DNA of 64,000 nucleotides from Helicoverpa zea (Eukaryota > Arthropoda > Insecta > Lepidoptera > Noctuidae): positions 3,789,501-3,853,500 of the forward strand of contig NC_061452.1 of assembly GCF_022581195.2 (NCBI RefSeq), read 5' to 3'. This document shows, one piece after another, positions 13,001 through 25,700 of this stretch. The notes under the pieces are model-generated. The model made no database searches. It worked only from the letters and a program-made list of their open reading frames with translations, and was not told the DNA's origin. The position numbers were made by a program, and so were the translations under genes. Every line of letters begins with the position of its first letter. Position 1 is the stretch's first letter.

Positions 13001-16000
13001 TCGATGGCTTCAATGTTGGTCGGCTGCGACTGCTCAAAACAAAAACTGTTTTATATGCTGCAAAAAGTAGTAATGCTGTGCGTGAAGTGATGAAATGAAG
13101 TGCATAATATAATTGTACCTTTACAATTTAGTATTTTGCAACCCAATTTACATCAAATGTGATTTAACTGAACATATTTTTAATACTACAATGTAATGAT
13201 TGTAAATAATAAATAGAAAAGAAAGTGAAAATGAAGTGGGTGATTGAGTTTGTATTCAGTTCTAACGTTGGTGGTGTTCCCCTGTTGGGCGCTGGTTGCG
13301 GCGACTGCGCTTCGCTCGCTGTGGAGTAGTGCGCAGAGCCGCGGCCTCGCGTACTCGTTGGCCTGAAACGTTTACATTTCCAAATCAACAAAACATTCGC
13401 TCATGTCACCCTCAGTTAGTATGCGTGAATTTAAAGACGAAGCATTTTCAAAACTATATAAAAAAAATGAAATTCAACTTTTTTTCATATGACATGATGA
13501 AATGTTTATTCAAAGTATGAATGACTTAAATATTTATGAACTAAAGGTGGCTCCATGACAGTCTGTTTTATGATACCACAAATATGTTAATAACAGTGTT
13601 ACACAACATGCACTAGCGTACCAAACACGAACACATTTCGATACACTTATGATTCTGGTGCACTTAAGTACTACTAATGATGAGGTTGCAATGTGGTGCA
13701 ATACAATTACGTGAAGCTACATTGAGGAACTTGCTACCCAAATAGCTTATTTTCTTAACTACAAACATTCCACAAACTACACAAAATTCCAATAGTGTGC
13801 AGGAAATGGAAAGGTCGCGTCAGGAGTTAACAATTCAGAAACTCAACTCAACCGACATGAAGTCCCCCAATGAGAACAGTATGTTAAGCGAAAGAGTTTA
13901 GATGTAGGTGCTATTAAACGATTGTCGAATAAGATGTTTGACTTCATGCTAGTTACTCGCGAGGCGGAAAATAAGGATGTTTTTAATAAACGAAGCCTCC
14001 ACCTATAAGTAATGTGAGATAACGTCAGGCTGCTTAGACTACTGGCCGGCGAGTTTTGTACCTCTGGTATTTGATTTCGTTGCATTTTGGGTTCGCTTGC
14101 AGACTGTTGTCTGATGAGCATTTGGACGACGATTGGTAACTCCTGCGCCCACCTCCTGGGTTTGTCGCAGCTAACTTTATGGCGGGATTGACTCGTGAGG
14201 CTCGCGGTGGAAAGGATATACTTTTAGTCGTTGAAGTCGTCGGTTCAATCTTCATAGTCGTAGTCGATTTCGTAGTACTTGTCGTCGATGCGATTTCGCT
14301 CTCGAGTATGCTAGGTCGCCTTTCAGTCTCAGTTGAAGCTTTATCCTCCACAACGGATTGCGTGGTCTGAATAACTACTTCATCATTAACGTCCATTTCC
14401 CGAATGTTACTTTCAGTAGACGGAGCTTCATTGATAATATTTTGGAATTTGAGCGAGCCTTCATTTTCTGGTTTGTTAGTTATGAAACTACTGAATTTAG
14501 ATTGATAGGGATCCCTACTAGGTATGTTCCTAAGATCACTGGTTGAACTGAGAATCGCCATTGGAGATGTTGGTAGATTGGTGTAAGCGAAGGGAGTGCT
14601 ACTCATTGTGGTCATAGTTGTAGTTGTCGATGAAAAATCTTTAACTTCGCTCTCCTCGGTGAAGCTAATAGATTCAGGACTCGGAGTTACAAACCTGCTT
14701 AAAGGCTGTTCTGTTATTATTTGTAGACGTTTCACATTGCTGCGCAAAGGTTTTTCATCCACATACTTCAACGTTTTCTTCTGGAATCCTATGTTAACTA
14801 TTTCATCATCGGTTCTTTGTATAGGCGTTGTAGGTTTTGGTGTTGTTGCTGTTGTCGAGAAATCTACAACAATTTGTGGTTCTGGTGAACTTACAAAATT
14901 GTTCAAGAAAGCTTTGATGACCGTTTTAACTTTACCGTTAAATATTTCTGTAGTTTGATCAGGGACACTTTCGTCCTCTAATCTGTAACTATAGTAGGAA
15001 GGTTTACGCGAATGTTTTTGTTTTTTGACATTGCGTATTCTAGTCGGCCTATGTGTAGTTGTAGTAGATACAGTAGTAGATGTAGTAGAGGTAGTGTGTT
15101 CACGTGATTCAAAGTTCCTATAGGTATTACGTAAATTATCTAACGTTTTGAAAGGCGAAACAGGAGGTTCGGTCCAAACGTATTGAGAGCTATCATATTC
15201 TCTTGTCGGTAGTTGCTCATTTAATGTGTTATTTAGAGCTTCGGTTGATAGCTCAATAACACGAGCGTTTTGTAAACCAGTCTCAATCAATGCCTCAGTA
15301 TTAATAGCATTTTCTGTGGAGTCAACAATTTCTTGATTATTATAAGAAAATGGAGTAGGCCGTGTATTGACGGTCTTTATGTGGTACTTTGTCGATGTTG
15401 TTGAGGGGATCGTCGTGGTCCTAATTCTAGACTTCGCTGTTTTCGTTCTACTTGTTGGTCTTGTAAAGACCGGTATATCATAGTCATCTTCGCTGTTATC
15501 AGGGCCGAAATCATTTCTACGCATGGAGTTCTCGGATGACGTTTCGTATTTACTATTTGATTCAACTACAGGTTCAACTGACGCGTCCTTGCTGTTACTG
15601 CTACTATCGTAATAATACCTATCCGATTGCCTCTGCCTACTAACATTACCGCGATCACCGCGACTACTGGGTTTCCGAGCCTTATCGAAATCTTCTAAAG
15701 GTCGCGTTAGAACAGTCAACGTATAAGGATTATTGGTATTATTAGGATTACGTCTGATTGAAAAACCTGATGTTAGTGACACTTTTTTATTATTTCTGTT
15801 GGACTTGGATCTTACCACTTCCACATTATTATTGTTAGTCACTTCAGAAGAACGTCTTGATGAGGTTGGAAGCGTTTCAGTCGAGGATATCGTCTCTTTT
15901 AATCTAAACACATTGTCAGTCTTTTCAAAAGGTTTGGCAAGAGAGGAAAAGTTTATTGTGGATGATGGCGTGGTAGGAACCGACGATACATCGTCTGAAG

Positions 16001-19000
16001 GTTTTGAAGAGGATTCAGGAATTGGACTTTCATCTGTGGATGATCTGTTGAATACAAAGCAAAAAAAAAAACTTTCTAATTGAAGCTCTATAATAATACT
16101 ACTTATATAAATTATTTAACAGGCGGAAACTGTCTCGTTTGTACAGATATATTAGTTAAGTTAGTGAAAACGGAAACTAATTATAATATGTTTAGTGTTT
16201 ACTGCTGAGACAGATAAAGATACCACAAAAGCTACACAACTATCAATAGATTAAATAGATAAAAGAAACAGATCTGATAAAGGACTAACTAAAAATGAAA
16301 ATTTAGGCAACCTTAAGACCGAAACAAAGAGAAGACAGAAATTAGTAATAAGTTAGATGTTTGAATCAGTTGAAAGGTTGCAAATGGAAGGTGAAATTTA
16401 GATGAATGTAAAAATGATAGATGGCAATGAATTTTGAGAGTGTGATTTAAGCCGGGATGATTTTAAATTTGAAATTGGTTCTTTTGTAGTACCTTGGGGT
16501 ATATCGAGACGGGGTCATTGCTTCAGTGTAGGGTGCTGTAGTAGGGCGTTTTGTGGTCGTGCTGGTGCTAGTAGTGGGAGGAGTAGTGCTTTGAGTGGTG
16601 GCTTCGTACAAAGTCGTCCTCACGCTGCTTGGGTTATGATCGTACCCCAATTCATTACCTTCGCCCCTGGATCGTAGGCAATATTTCCATGTTATTTGGT
16701 TTGCTTTTACATTAGGCATTACTTTAAATACATTATCCTAGTAAATGATTTGTACAATAAACTTACCTTGTCGAATGGCGAATTGGTGCTTGGTATTGGT
16801 TCTGGTTGTTTATCTGAAATTATTGAAGTCACGATTAGATTAAGAGCATTTTGTATGTAGTCTATTCTTTAAGCAGCTATGAATTTTAGTCATGATTTTC
16901 AATAAAAAAATTGTGTCATTTACCTGAGGCTGTATAAGTTCATCATCATAGTCAGCAGGTTCTGGCCTCGGCGTATAGGTCTCCACAGGTCTCCTGGCAG
17001 GTGCGGGGGGCGGGGTGCCTCGGTAGGTCTGCTGAACAGCTGGGCGGAGCGAAGCCGTGTTATATTGCTGAACGTAGTCTGCCAATACCAGTTAGTGGGT
17101 TATGTGCCAAGTAATGTTATAGGGGTGGTTCAGGGTCGAGTGCATACATGGGGTTTACTTGTATTATAAGGTTTGAACTGTTATGAGGATTGAATACTGT
17201 TAAATGTATATTAATTTGTTTTTCATGGAAGCCCGTGGGTTGGTTCCTCGATAGTATTTTAGATTTTGACGAAGAGGAATGGTGTTAAGAGTATATTTCT
17301 TGATTTAAAATCTTATTTACAAAAGAAGATATTAATTAACGTAAGTTTTAATAATTATGAACCTGTAGAAAAAAATACCAACAGTTTTATGATACGGATT
17401 TCTTATTAGAAGTCGTCACCTAGGATACCAAGTTATATTGTTAAAATCATGGGTTTTGTATAATACAACCATTTGAATCATAATTTTATCATGCTAAATA
17501 TGCTCCCTCTTCATACTTAGACAATATTTACATGTTTGTAAGTATTAGGAAGTATTTATAAAATAAAATTCATAAAATCCTTTATTATTGTTAATTGTTA
17601 TGTTACCTGTATCTTTGTACAATTCACCATCTTCATCATACACAGCGTAGAAGGGGTCGTATTGATCGGGACTATAGTTTTGAGATCCATTGTATAACAT
17701 CTTCGGTCGGGGACTTGCTGAGTAGGAAACTGGAGCTACGCTTTCTGTCGGTTCCAAGCTAAAAATACCATTGGTTCTGTTGAAAATCTCAATTAACGTG
17801 AACAACTTACATTTAAAAATGTCATTGAAAAGTATGTACAGTAGCTTCTGCAATATACAAAGCAATTTAGTCAGTCGATTCTACAGTCATCGTCGTTATA
17901 GTCAGTGTTAGTTTAGTCAGAATAGGTTTAGTGCAATATCCATCAATATACCGAAGAAATTCTACAGACAGTGTAAGTTAGTGGTGCCAAAAGTCGTCTC
18001 CAGTATATTTCATAGTTAGTATTTATAAAGTGGTGTTTCCATCTAATTACCTGTTTGTTTTATCGTCATGTTTAGTCTTTGTAAATCTAGTCTCTTGGTT
18101 GTGGCTATCACGAGGAGTTGTCAATTTCATTTGTGCAACAATATTCGGATGTCTTACTCTTCCTCTGGTCTGCTTATCATCATTTTGGGAAGTTTCTTGA
18201 AGTGTTGTCGGCTTAGCTAACCTATGCCTAACTGTATAGGGACGCAAAGTCGTTTGATTCAAATATTTGGGAGGTTTCATGGTATTCGGTCCATTTTCAG
18301 TAACTGGTCTTCTTATATGCATAATAGTTCTATTTCTAGGCATATGGTGCACGATTTGGTAATTAGATATTTCAGGACGAATCAATGTATTCGGGGTAGG
18401 GGTACCGTAGTCTACTAATACCGGAATAGGTATTTTTCCATTGATGTTTTTGTTAAAATCTTTCATAGGAGATTTTGTAACAACAGATACATCATTAAGA
18501 TTTTTAGTGGCACTTTCTGGTTTGTAAACATTATACTTCATTGGTACTCGTGTAGGTTTTGGCTTAGCTCTAACTTTAGATGGTTCAGCGTTTTCTTCAT
18601 AACTATCGTCATATTCTTTGTAATTCTGGGCCATTGGTGGTCTTTGTGGTTTCACTTCAGTACTGGGCATGTACTTTGGTTTAACAACAGGTTCATAGTA
18701 GTATTGTTCATCTTCATCATCGTAATAGTAATCAGCCATTTCTGGAGAAGGTTTTGGAATTGGTCTGCGTTTAAGTGGCGCTCGTGTAGTCGTAGTTGTA
18801 GTTGTAGTTATTGGGCTGTTGTTGTATGTGTTTGCTGCATTTTGATGGTTACTATAATTTTTAACTGGCATTTGAGTCGACTTTACAGCTTGCGCAAACA
18901 AGTTTCCGAGGTTTTGAATGTTCTTTGGTGTGCTAGGCTTAAATGAAACGGTACGGAATGTAACAGATTCGGTAGATGGATTGTTCCAGTATTGTTGTAG

Positions 19001-22000
19001 AGTTGATAGTTGCTGATGTGCCAATGCCGACAGAGGTTTAGGTGTAGAATTTTTTATTATTGCGTAGGCGCTATGAGGTTTGATGGATGACACTAAGTAT
19101 GGTTTTGCAGTTGCAACTATGTGTGGTTGAAGGGATATGATCTTTTCTGGTTTGACGATATACTGATGTTTAGGTGTGGACAGAATGATAGGCGAGCCTG
19201 TCCCAGTGACTAATAAGTATGGCTTAGGAGTAACAGAAAAAGTATGATAAGTCTCTCCTTTATATTTATTATCTTCCGTTGGTTTAGGGGTGCTGCTAAT
19301 TGGTCTGCTGAAGCTATAACTAATTGGTAATTGACGGTCATCATTGAAGTTTGGTGGTTTCAACTTTGGCCTGTTGGCATCAAGTGGAGTACCAGCAGTT
19401 TGACGAGGTACAAAAGCGTTATCATTAGAAGACTGTTGTTGTTGTTGTTGCTGCTGTTGCTGTTGCTGCTGCTGCTGCTGTTGTTGGGTTTGCCTAATCG
19501 GTTCTGGTCTTTGAATAACCTGGTCATAAGTCTGCCCTTGTTTAATGGGTGCCGATGATGGTCTTGCACTATTTACGATTGTTGCCACAGAACTACCCGG
19601 TCCAGAAGGTACGGTAAAAGGTTTTGGTGTACTCATTCCTTTATAACTTACTGTTGTACTTGGCCCTCGAGCACCAAGTTGGGAAATCGTCGTTACTTCA
19701 ATTGTGGGTTTAACTATTGCCACTGGTCTTGGATGTTGATTTGAATTTCCAGGATTATACTGACCATTGCTTAACTTCGTCAAATATGCATCAAAATCGA
19801 AGTCTGGCTTAGCGAAAGGATTTTCTATATCTTTATATTTGTGACTTGGGTGGGTAAATTCATAAGGCGGTGGTGGGAAATCATCTCTGTGACGGTCGTC
19901 ATCCTCGTCTTCCTCTTCTTCTGAAGATTCATCCTCTTCGTTAGAATTTTCTTCATCATCATAATCTTTATCATCTGTTGGTTTTTGAGCATGTGGCGGC
20001 AAGACCTTTACATTTCTAACTGGGTGTTGGTTATTTCTTATCGGTTGCTGGTTTTCTTGCTGATATTTATTTCTCTCTTGTTCAGAATTTCTATAATTTT
20101 CCTGAGGCCGAGGTGATGTGGGTACTGGGACAGGTTTACCCGTGACGATCGTACTAGGAACATGAGATGAATCAGGAAACACGAATGGACTGTTTTGATG
20201 ATTTACGTTTGATGGTGTTGATGAATACATTTGATACTGTACATAACTCTGCTGGGGAACGTTATTATTAAAAAAACCTCCAGCCATTGAAGGAAATGTG
20301 TCACTGTTTAGTGATGATATTGGGGGACTTTTGGTTATTATTTGGGTTGCAGAGTTTAGGGGATTGTGAGCAGGCTGACTTGAAGGATCTGGTAAACTAG
20401 GTTTAAAAATTCCTTGGGAGTTGCTAACTTGATAGGTTAGGAACGGATTGGCTGTAGAATATAAATTATTATTATAAGGCTGTGGTCGTCGAGTGATCTC
20501 ATAAAAATTGTTGTTATTTAAATTATTGCTAAACTGTTGGTATCTTGCATTTTGAACATTTGCATTGAATTTTGACTGTGGGAACTCAATAATTTTCAAC
20601 GGCTTTAAGAAGGCCCAGTTTTTTCCAGGTGTCTTATAACCATTTTTTAAATAATATCTAACTTGTCTCTTTCCTCTCTCAGTATCATCTAAAGGTGAAC
20701 CATCGGCATCTTCAACATCGGTATCAATCTCAATATACTCCATTTCTTCACCACTGTCACTTCTTTCTGACATTTCTTCTGGTTTTGTTGTGGTTGTAGT
20801 TGTTGTTTCATTAACACCTAAGTCTTTTCCTACCACTTCCCTTTTCCTTCTTAAGACTGGTTTTTCAGTCAAATCATTAGTAACTATTTCATTCGTCTCA
20901 ACGTCTAATTGTCTGTCATTAGAAGAGTCAGTCACGCTGTCACTTTTGTCTTCACTGCAAATAATGATAATGTCTATTAGAGTCTTACTCGTGGTCATAA
21001 GTCATGTGTAATACTCTTGTTAGGACTTACCTGTAAGATTGGGGTGCCGGGGTAACCGTAGCAGTTCGTCGTTCATCGACTTGTGAGCCGAATGAGAAGG
21101 AGCCTATTTTACCATTGTTCTGAGGTATCGACGCAGGAATAATGTTAGAATTCAGATTTCTTCCGGAACTGATTTGTTGAGCTCCGTAGCCATCTCTGTC
21201 CTTTTGAACTTGTCCTATAGTAGGAGGCTGTCCTCGGTAAACGCGTTGCTGTCTGTCACTTTCAATTTCCTCGACGGGTGGTAGGTCGTCTACTTCCGCG
21301 TAAAGTTGTTGTTGCTATAATACAATAAAAGCAAAATGTTAAATAAAATATTCCATCATGATGTAAGTTTTCATCGTTATTGCAACATTACCTTTTCGTA
21401 TTCTTGTCGGCTGAATTTAGGCTGTCCTCTTGAGGTAACGACGGGGTTGGGTTGAGCACGCGGCGGTGGCGGCGGGGGTGTGCGGCGGGGCGGTGGCGGA
21501 GGCGGAGGGGGGGGATCGCGTTCGTTGATCCTCTCCAACTCCTCACCGCCGACCGCGCTGGTGCCGTCACAGCCTACGTTGCGCGGCCAATCACACGTTT
21601 GGAGCTCGTGGCTAGAAACAAATGCGATGATTACATAATTATTACTCAAAGGTACTAGCAGTTACCTGCATTTAGATTTGGCTAGGATATTTAAAGAGCT
21701 CAAGGAGCGAATAGAACAGTTGCAGATTAAGTTTTTCAGCATATCATTCATGAACAGAAATGACTTCTACAAGCTGACGATGGCGTTAAAAGTGACTATA
21801 AGATTTACTGAGCGAAAATAAAAACTAAGTAGTTTAGTATTATAGGCGTTGCTTTTTCTGAGCTGTAAATCATATATAAGTTGTATACTCAAGCGATTTC
21901 AATATCGTAAAGTTTTACTTGTTAGTTAACTTCTAAAAAAAAAACTTTTTTGATGTGAATTTCCCACACTCAAACAAAATAAACCATAAACCACGACAGT

Positions 22001-22711
22001 CTATCTCTTTACATGAATGATGTTAATATTGTCACGCATGTTTGTTATTAGAATGCTTTTGTCTCTAGTGCTTCTCTTGTACTTGTATCATGGGAAATCT
22101 GGTAACTTAGTTTATATGAAACCTTAATCTTCCATAGCTTACAATGACATATTAAACATATTTTAATCTGAAAGTATTAAGGATAGATGTGCTTTTGTTT
22201 TTCATTAATAAAGCAACTTTCTAAAACCCAGTCAACGGTCAAACTTATCTGAATGATATTTTTTGCTCTATATTTGTAATTTTTCTCTTTTGAAGAAAAG
22301 TTATCTAATTACTTTCATCGTCATCACCATCACTCCTGTCATGAGTCGTCCACTGCTGAACTTAGACCTTTTATTTACCAGTTGACTGAGTCCAACCTTA
22401 CTTACCAACATTGCCACTACCATTATTTTGCTCACACTTAATTCACCGTCTTCAAACAATTCTTCTGCTTCTACTTATAAACTAACAACTACAACATCCA
22501 TACCTGTACATAAGGCCACCAGTGCATGACTCGAGTAGTGCGCCGCCAAACACGCAGACATAGTACAATGTGCAGTCGGTGGGGTGGGGATAGTAGCCGA
22601 ACTCCTCAGGACAGTCGAAGTCCACGTCCCGTTTGATGTCGGCCGCTACGGGCACGCTGCGGATCGGGCCGGATCTCGACCGGGAGCGGTCGGACTGGGC
22701 GCCGAAACATT
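10051..22711 (-). CDS. Cda5: Chitin deacetylase 5 (Cda5), mucin-like long form; 5' exon(s) missing
   Basis: This secreted carbohydrate esterase family 4 enzyme removes acetyl groups from chitin in cuticle, trachea or gut lining. Exons (high to low): 22711-22504, 21611-21392, 21314-21031, 20954-18051, 17758-17607, 17078-16924, 16813-16767, 16666-16493, 16044-14062, 13362-13267, 13029-12836, then either 12694-12469 or 12211-11986, then 11684-11392, 11174-11030, 10670-10472, 10209-10051. All junctions agree in phase and give about 2,478 residues. Order: six-cysteine chitin-binding domain, proline-rich linker, about 1,600 residues of Thr/Ser/Pro/Gln-rich mucin-like sequence, then the CE4 domain. 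Catalytic motifs are present: TFDD, HTVSH or HTISH across the exon junction, RAPFLSVGG, DSSLP, and GLYYHAAW. No LDL-receptor-A domain is seen, as in the CDA4/5 group. The first exon enters in phase 1 and has no in-frame ATG, so the signal peptide lies further upstream. Splice sites 16492 (GTACTA), 14061 (GTACAA) and 13266 (GTTAGA) are weak. Confidence 0.88.
11986..12211 (-). other. Cda5: Cda5 mutually exclusive CE4 exon, version a (second in transcript order)
   Basis: 226 nt with the same phases as the upstream twin. It encodes QIVLLTFDDSVNDLNK, FYVSHEWTDYSQVQ and GHEMASHTI. The differences cluster in GLYADLFEKGRV versus MYYEELFERGRK, next to the active site, while catalytic residues are kept. 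The intron between the twins is 257 bp. Confidence 0.88.
12469..12694 (-). other. Cda5: Cda5 mutually exclusive CE4 exon, version b (first in transcript order)
   Basis: 226 nt, phase 1 in and phase 2 out. It encodes the start of the deacetylase domain: QIVLITFDDAVNDLNK, FYVSHEWTDYSQVQ and GHEFASHTV. It carries the catalytic and metal aspartates of motif 1 and the first histidine of motif 2. It has exactly the length and phases of the exon at 11986-12211, and using both or neither would break the frame. Confidence 0.88.
13267..13362 (-). other. Cda5: Cda5 small 96-nt cassette exon
   Basis: Acceptor GTTTCAG, then a GC-rich 96-nt exon and donor AC|GTTAGA. It is phase 2 on both sides and joins the frame of the neighbours. 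It encodes 32 residues rich in Arg, Ser, Pro and Gly. The GC content is far above the flanking introns, supporting real coding sequence. It could be a skipped cassette. Confidence 0.6.
14062..16044 (-). other. Cda5: Cda5 second large mucin-like exon, 1,983 nt
   Basis: Acceptor CAACAG then A at 16044, phase 2 in; donor AG|GTACAA at 14061, phase 2 out. It encodes 661 Thr/Ser-rich residues with several TTSTT runs and a cysteine pair near the end (SKCSS and PKCNE). If the weak donor is not used, the frame continues nine codons to a stop at 14034, giving a form with no catalytic domain. The antisense frames that are open here are shadows of this composition. Confidence 0.7.
18051..20954 (-). other. 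Cda5: Cda5 giant mucin-like exon, 2,904 nt
   Basis: A single open exon of 968 codons bordered by acceptor TTTGCAG and donor AG|GTAATT, phase 2 on both sides. The translation is dominated by Pro, Thr, Ser, Asn and Gln with repeated 'TPKP' motifs, as expected for O-glycosylated linkers. An acidic block (about 19,890-19,985) and a polyglutamine run (about 19,430-19,490, mixed CAA/CAG) stand out. RRKR (20840-20851) and RGKR (20666-20677) are furin-type sites. As its length is a multiple of three, it can be skipped without a frameshift. Confidence 0.8.
21392..22711 (-). other. Cda5: Cda5 chitin-binding domain (CBM14) exons
   Basis: Exons 22711-22504 and 21611-21392 join through a split serine codon. 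Together they encode a peritrophin-A type domain with six cysteines (CPEEF, TDC, YYVC, ESC, QTC, VGC) and the aromatic residues expected for chitin binding (FGYYPHP, LYYVC). A polyproline stretch follows. The 892-bp intron between them carries only a short Lepidoptera-type repeat fragment near 22318-22378 ('GTCCACTGCTGAACTTAG'). Confidence 0.85.
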
Positions 22712-25700
22712 CTGGAAAGAGGAAAGATGATTTGGATTATTGGTACTATTGTTGTGAGGAGGAAGTTAAAGTACGCAAAGGAAGACTCCGAAAGTACGGG
22801 ACCAACTAAGTTTACATAAGACATGAGCGATGCCATTTCTGCTGAAGCCATCCGCCAGGAAAAATGAAGAATGGAGACTGAGGTTTTTAGCTAATCGAAT
22901 CTACGAAAAAACGAAGTAGATAAGGTTCTAAATGCAAATCTAGCATAGTTGATTGAACAACCCATTCTATTACACTAAATTGCAAGCAAAACGACCACAA
23001 CGATAACCGATTAAATTAACGGCATAACGCAAGTATATCGAATGCATCACGCATACCCGCATTGTATGCGAAAGTGATATGCAACAATTGTCGCAAGCGC
23101 CTGCAATAGCACGAATAACGAAACTGCGCCGATACACTTTAAGATAACCACATACTAAACGAAATAATCACCAGAGACCACCGACGCGAGCCATAATAGA
23201 TGTACTTAACGTTAAATAGGGATTCGACGATTAGGATATCGACATCGGTACTTGAGCAGTTACAATGCTTTCATAAAAACCAGTTTCTTTTGAAAAGGCT
23301 ATTGATATGATTGTGCTTGCTACTTAATCTAGCTTTACAAATAAGTAATATCCCTACTCAATGTGTTACGTGTAAATTTCCAATTACGTTGTGGTCATGT
23401 CGAAAACTTAGTAATTAATATAGATATCGATACTTTTCATTTTCATCGAGTTCATGGTATCGATACTACAATCCCCGCACTAAAGCATGCAATTACCTCA
23501 CTGTCCTTGCAAATTCATGCTCAGTTGCATCAAGCTCACCCCTATCTCGGCTGATCCGTTTATCAGATTCAGGTACGCAACCTCTTTGTACTAATCGATT
23601 TCGTCAAAGTGCAAACAACTGGATCTTCTGTTGTTCTATTGTTTTCTTAGAGCATTTAAACTACTGGAGCCACTATGAGTACAAGTCTCTACGAAGTCTG
23701 CAAATGTTAGCTAGTGATAGCTCACTAATGCATTTTTGGTCACAGCGTTACCAGGTATGGACCAGGTAGGGCACAGCTTATAGATGATGGAAAGACACAA
23801 CAATGACGTGTCCTGTTGTTAACATTCTCTATGATTGTTTTGTACCAACTCAAAAGAGACAATAGGAATTGTGTTTTTCACATTCTAGGACCACTAGTGT
23901 GTAACATATTAGCAATAATACTTGATGCTGTGTAACATACGAAGCAAGAAGGTAACATAATAAAGTTACATCGACTTACATCAGGTGCAATTTGTTTGTA
24001 ATTAGCGAAATTGTACAGAACATTGAACACTGCTTCATTAAGTAGTTTTATGGCTAGGAAAATGATGCTTAGTACAGATGTAGATACGATTTTATGTTCC
24101 GTAAATCCTTTTTATGGACACACACGTAACTATAAATGGGTTCTGATTATGTTACGTTGTTCAGATAACAAATATTACGTCTAGACATTTTTTTTTATGA
24201 ATAAGTAGTACATAATAATATTTCTCATACAACAAATACATACAATAAACATATAGTTGATATGGCAAGAGTAAACTTAAACATGACTATGCAAATTTAA
24301 TTTCAATTCATATACGTCCTTAGAGAATCAAAATTATTGTCCTTTAAAAGCTTAGAGTCAATATCGATCATCTTTGATGGATGGGCAAAAAATATTCTAC
24401 TCGTTTTACTTCTTATTGCATTGTCACTTTTATACTCTGATCGATTCACTCACGATTAATCGACTCGATACAAAAGCAACCAAGACCAACACAACGTCCA
24501 ACATTCTTGCAAGTTTTATTAAAATATTCACATGACGAAGTTATTATCATCATTGTGAAAAGGAGCCAAGAGTAAAGAGCCTTATCTTAATAGCAGACAA
24601 TTTTGTCACGTTCCCATTGTATCACGAATTACGTGGGATGTGGGACAGCCAGCGAATCTCGCGCATGGATTATGATAATAAGTAGTTAAGTTCCTTTTTC
24701 AAATTCTGGTGTGTGCAAATTGTTCGTTATTCAAAATTGTATGCTTAGCTTTGGTTGAGCAAATAGTCCTTGTGTGTTTAGGAAAGTAAATAAAATTCTG
24801 CATGATCGTGTTTTGTTTTTTTTTTGTCTGTATAAACTTAATTTGCACTTAATTTTTTTTTTAATATTTGGTCTCTGCATTGTGCATGATGTCTATAAAA
24901 AATCTGTGTGTTTAACAATCAACCGACAAATATCTATCTCAACTAAGAAGTAATTACAATGGCGCCCTTTAAACACATAATGATACATTAAAACCAAAAA
25001 CAAATCTGCATACAATAACAAAGACACAGGTAGAAATAACCAAACAATATATTAATTATCCTCTAAAGGTAATAAGCGAACCTTATCTAGATAAGGCACC
25101 ATCATACCATACGTTTTGCAATACAACCTTGCATTTAAGACAACTGCTACGAACAATAGTAATAGGTATAGCGAACAAATGCTTGAATTTCCCACAAGTA
25201 GCTAATCCAAAGTCTCCATTAATTGCCACACGAAATTGTACCTTAAAACTGTTGAAATAAGAGTTGTGTTGTGAGTTAACCATGTCAGTGTCGACATACG
25301 ACCGTCAAGGTTCGACTCACGATTTGCGCACGCGCTGTCTAAAGTACCCTAAGGCTTAGAGTTTACACACGTATAATTTTGATGTTTATCAATTGTAATA
25401 TTAGTGTTAAATCGATAACCATCTAATTTTAGTTAACTTATATAACTCATGCCCCAAGCATATTTCAAATTACTTTTGCAAATTTATTATCTTGTATGCA
25501 AATCTTTCCGTACTAAGACCATCGACCTTCAAAATGCTTGTAATACGTTATTTTTTCCCAAATCATTACCGAACGACAAGTTGATACAATGAACTGAGAT
25601 CGTTGTCACAAACATCAAACAAAAAAACATCGAATACCTAATCGTTTTTATTGAACAGTCTTATAGATAGGTACAAACAATTGCATCTACAATGATACCA

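Noticed and set aside
14179..16083. Several + strand open frames, some over 100 codons
   Set aside because: They are antisense to the Thr/Ser-rich Cda5 exon, whose codon composition removes stops on the other strand.
22606..22851. 81-codon minus-strand frame with a hydrophobic start, overlapping the chitin-binding exon
   Set aside because: It reads the exon in the wrong frame. The six-cysteine frame with splice sites at 22711 and 22504 is clearly the coding one.
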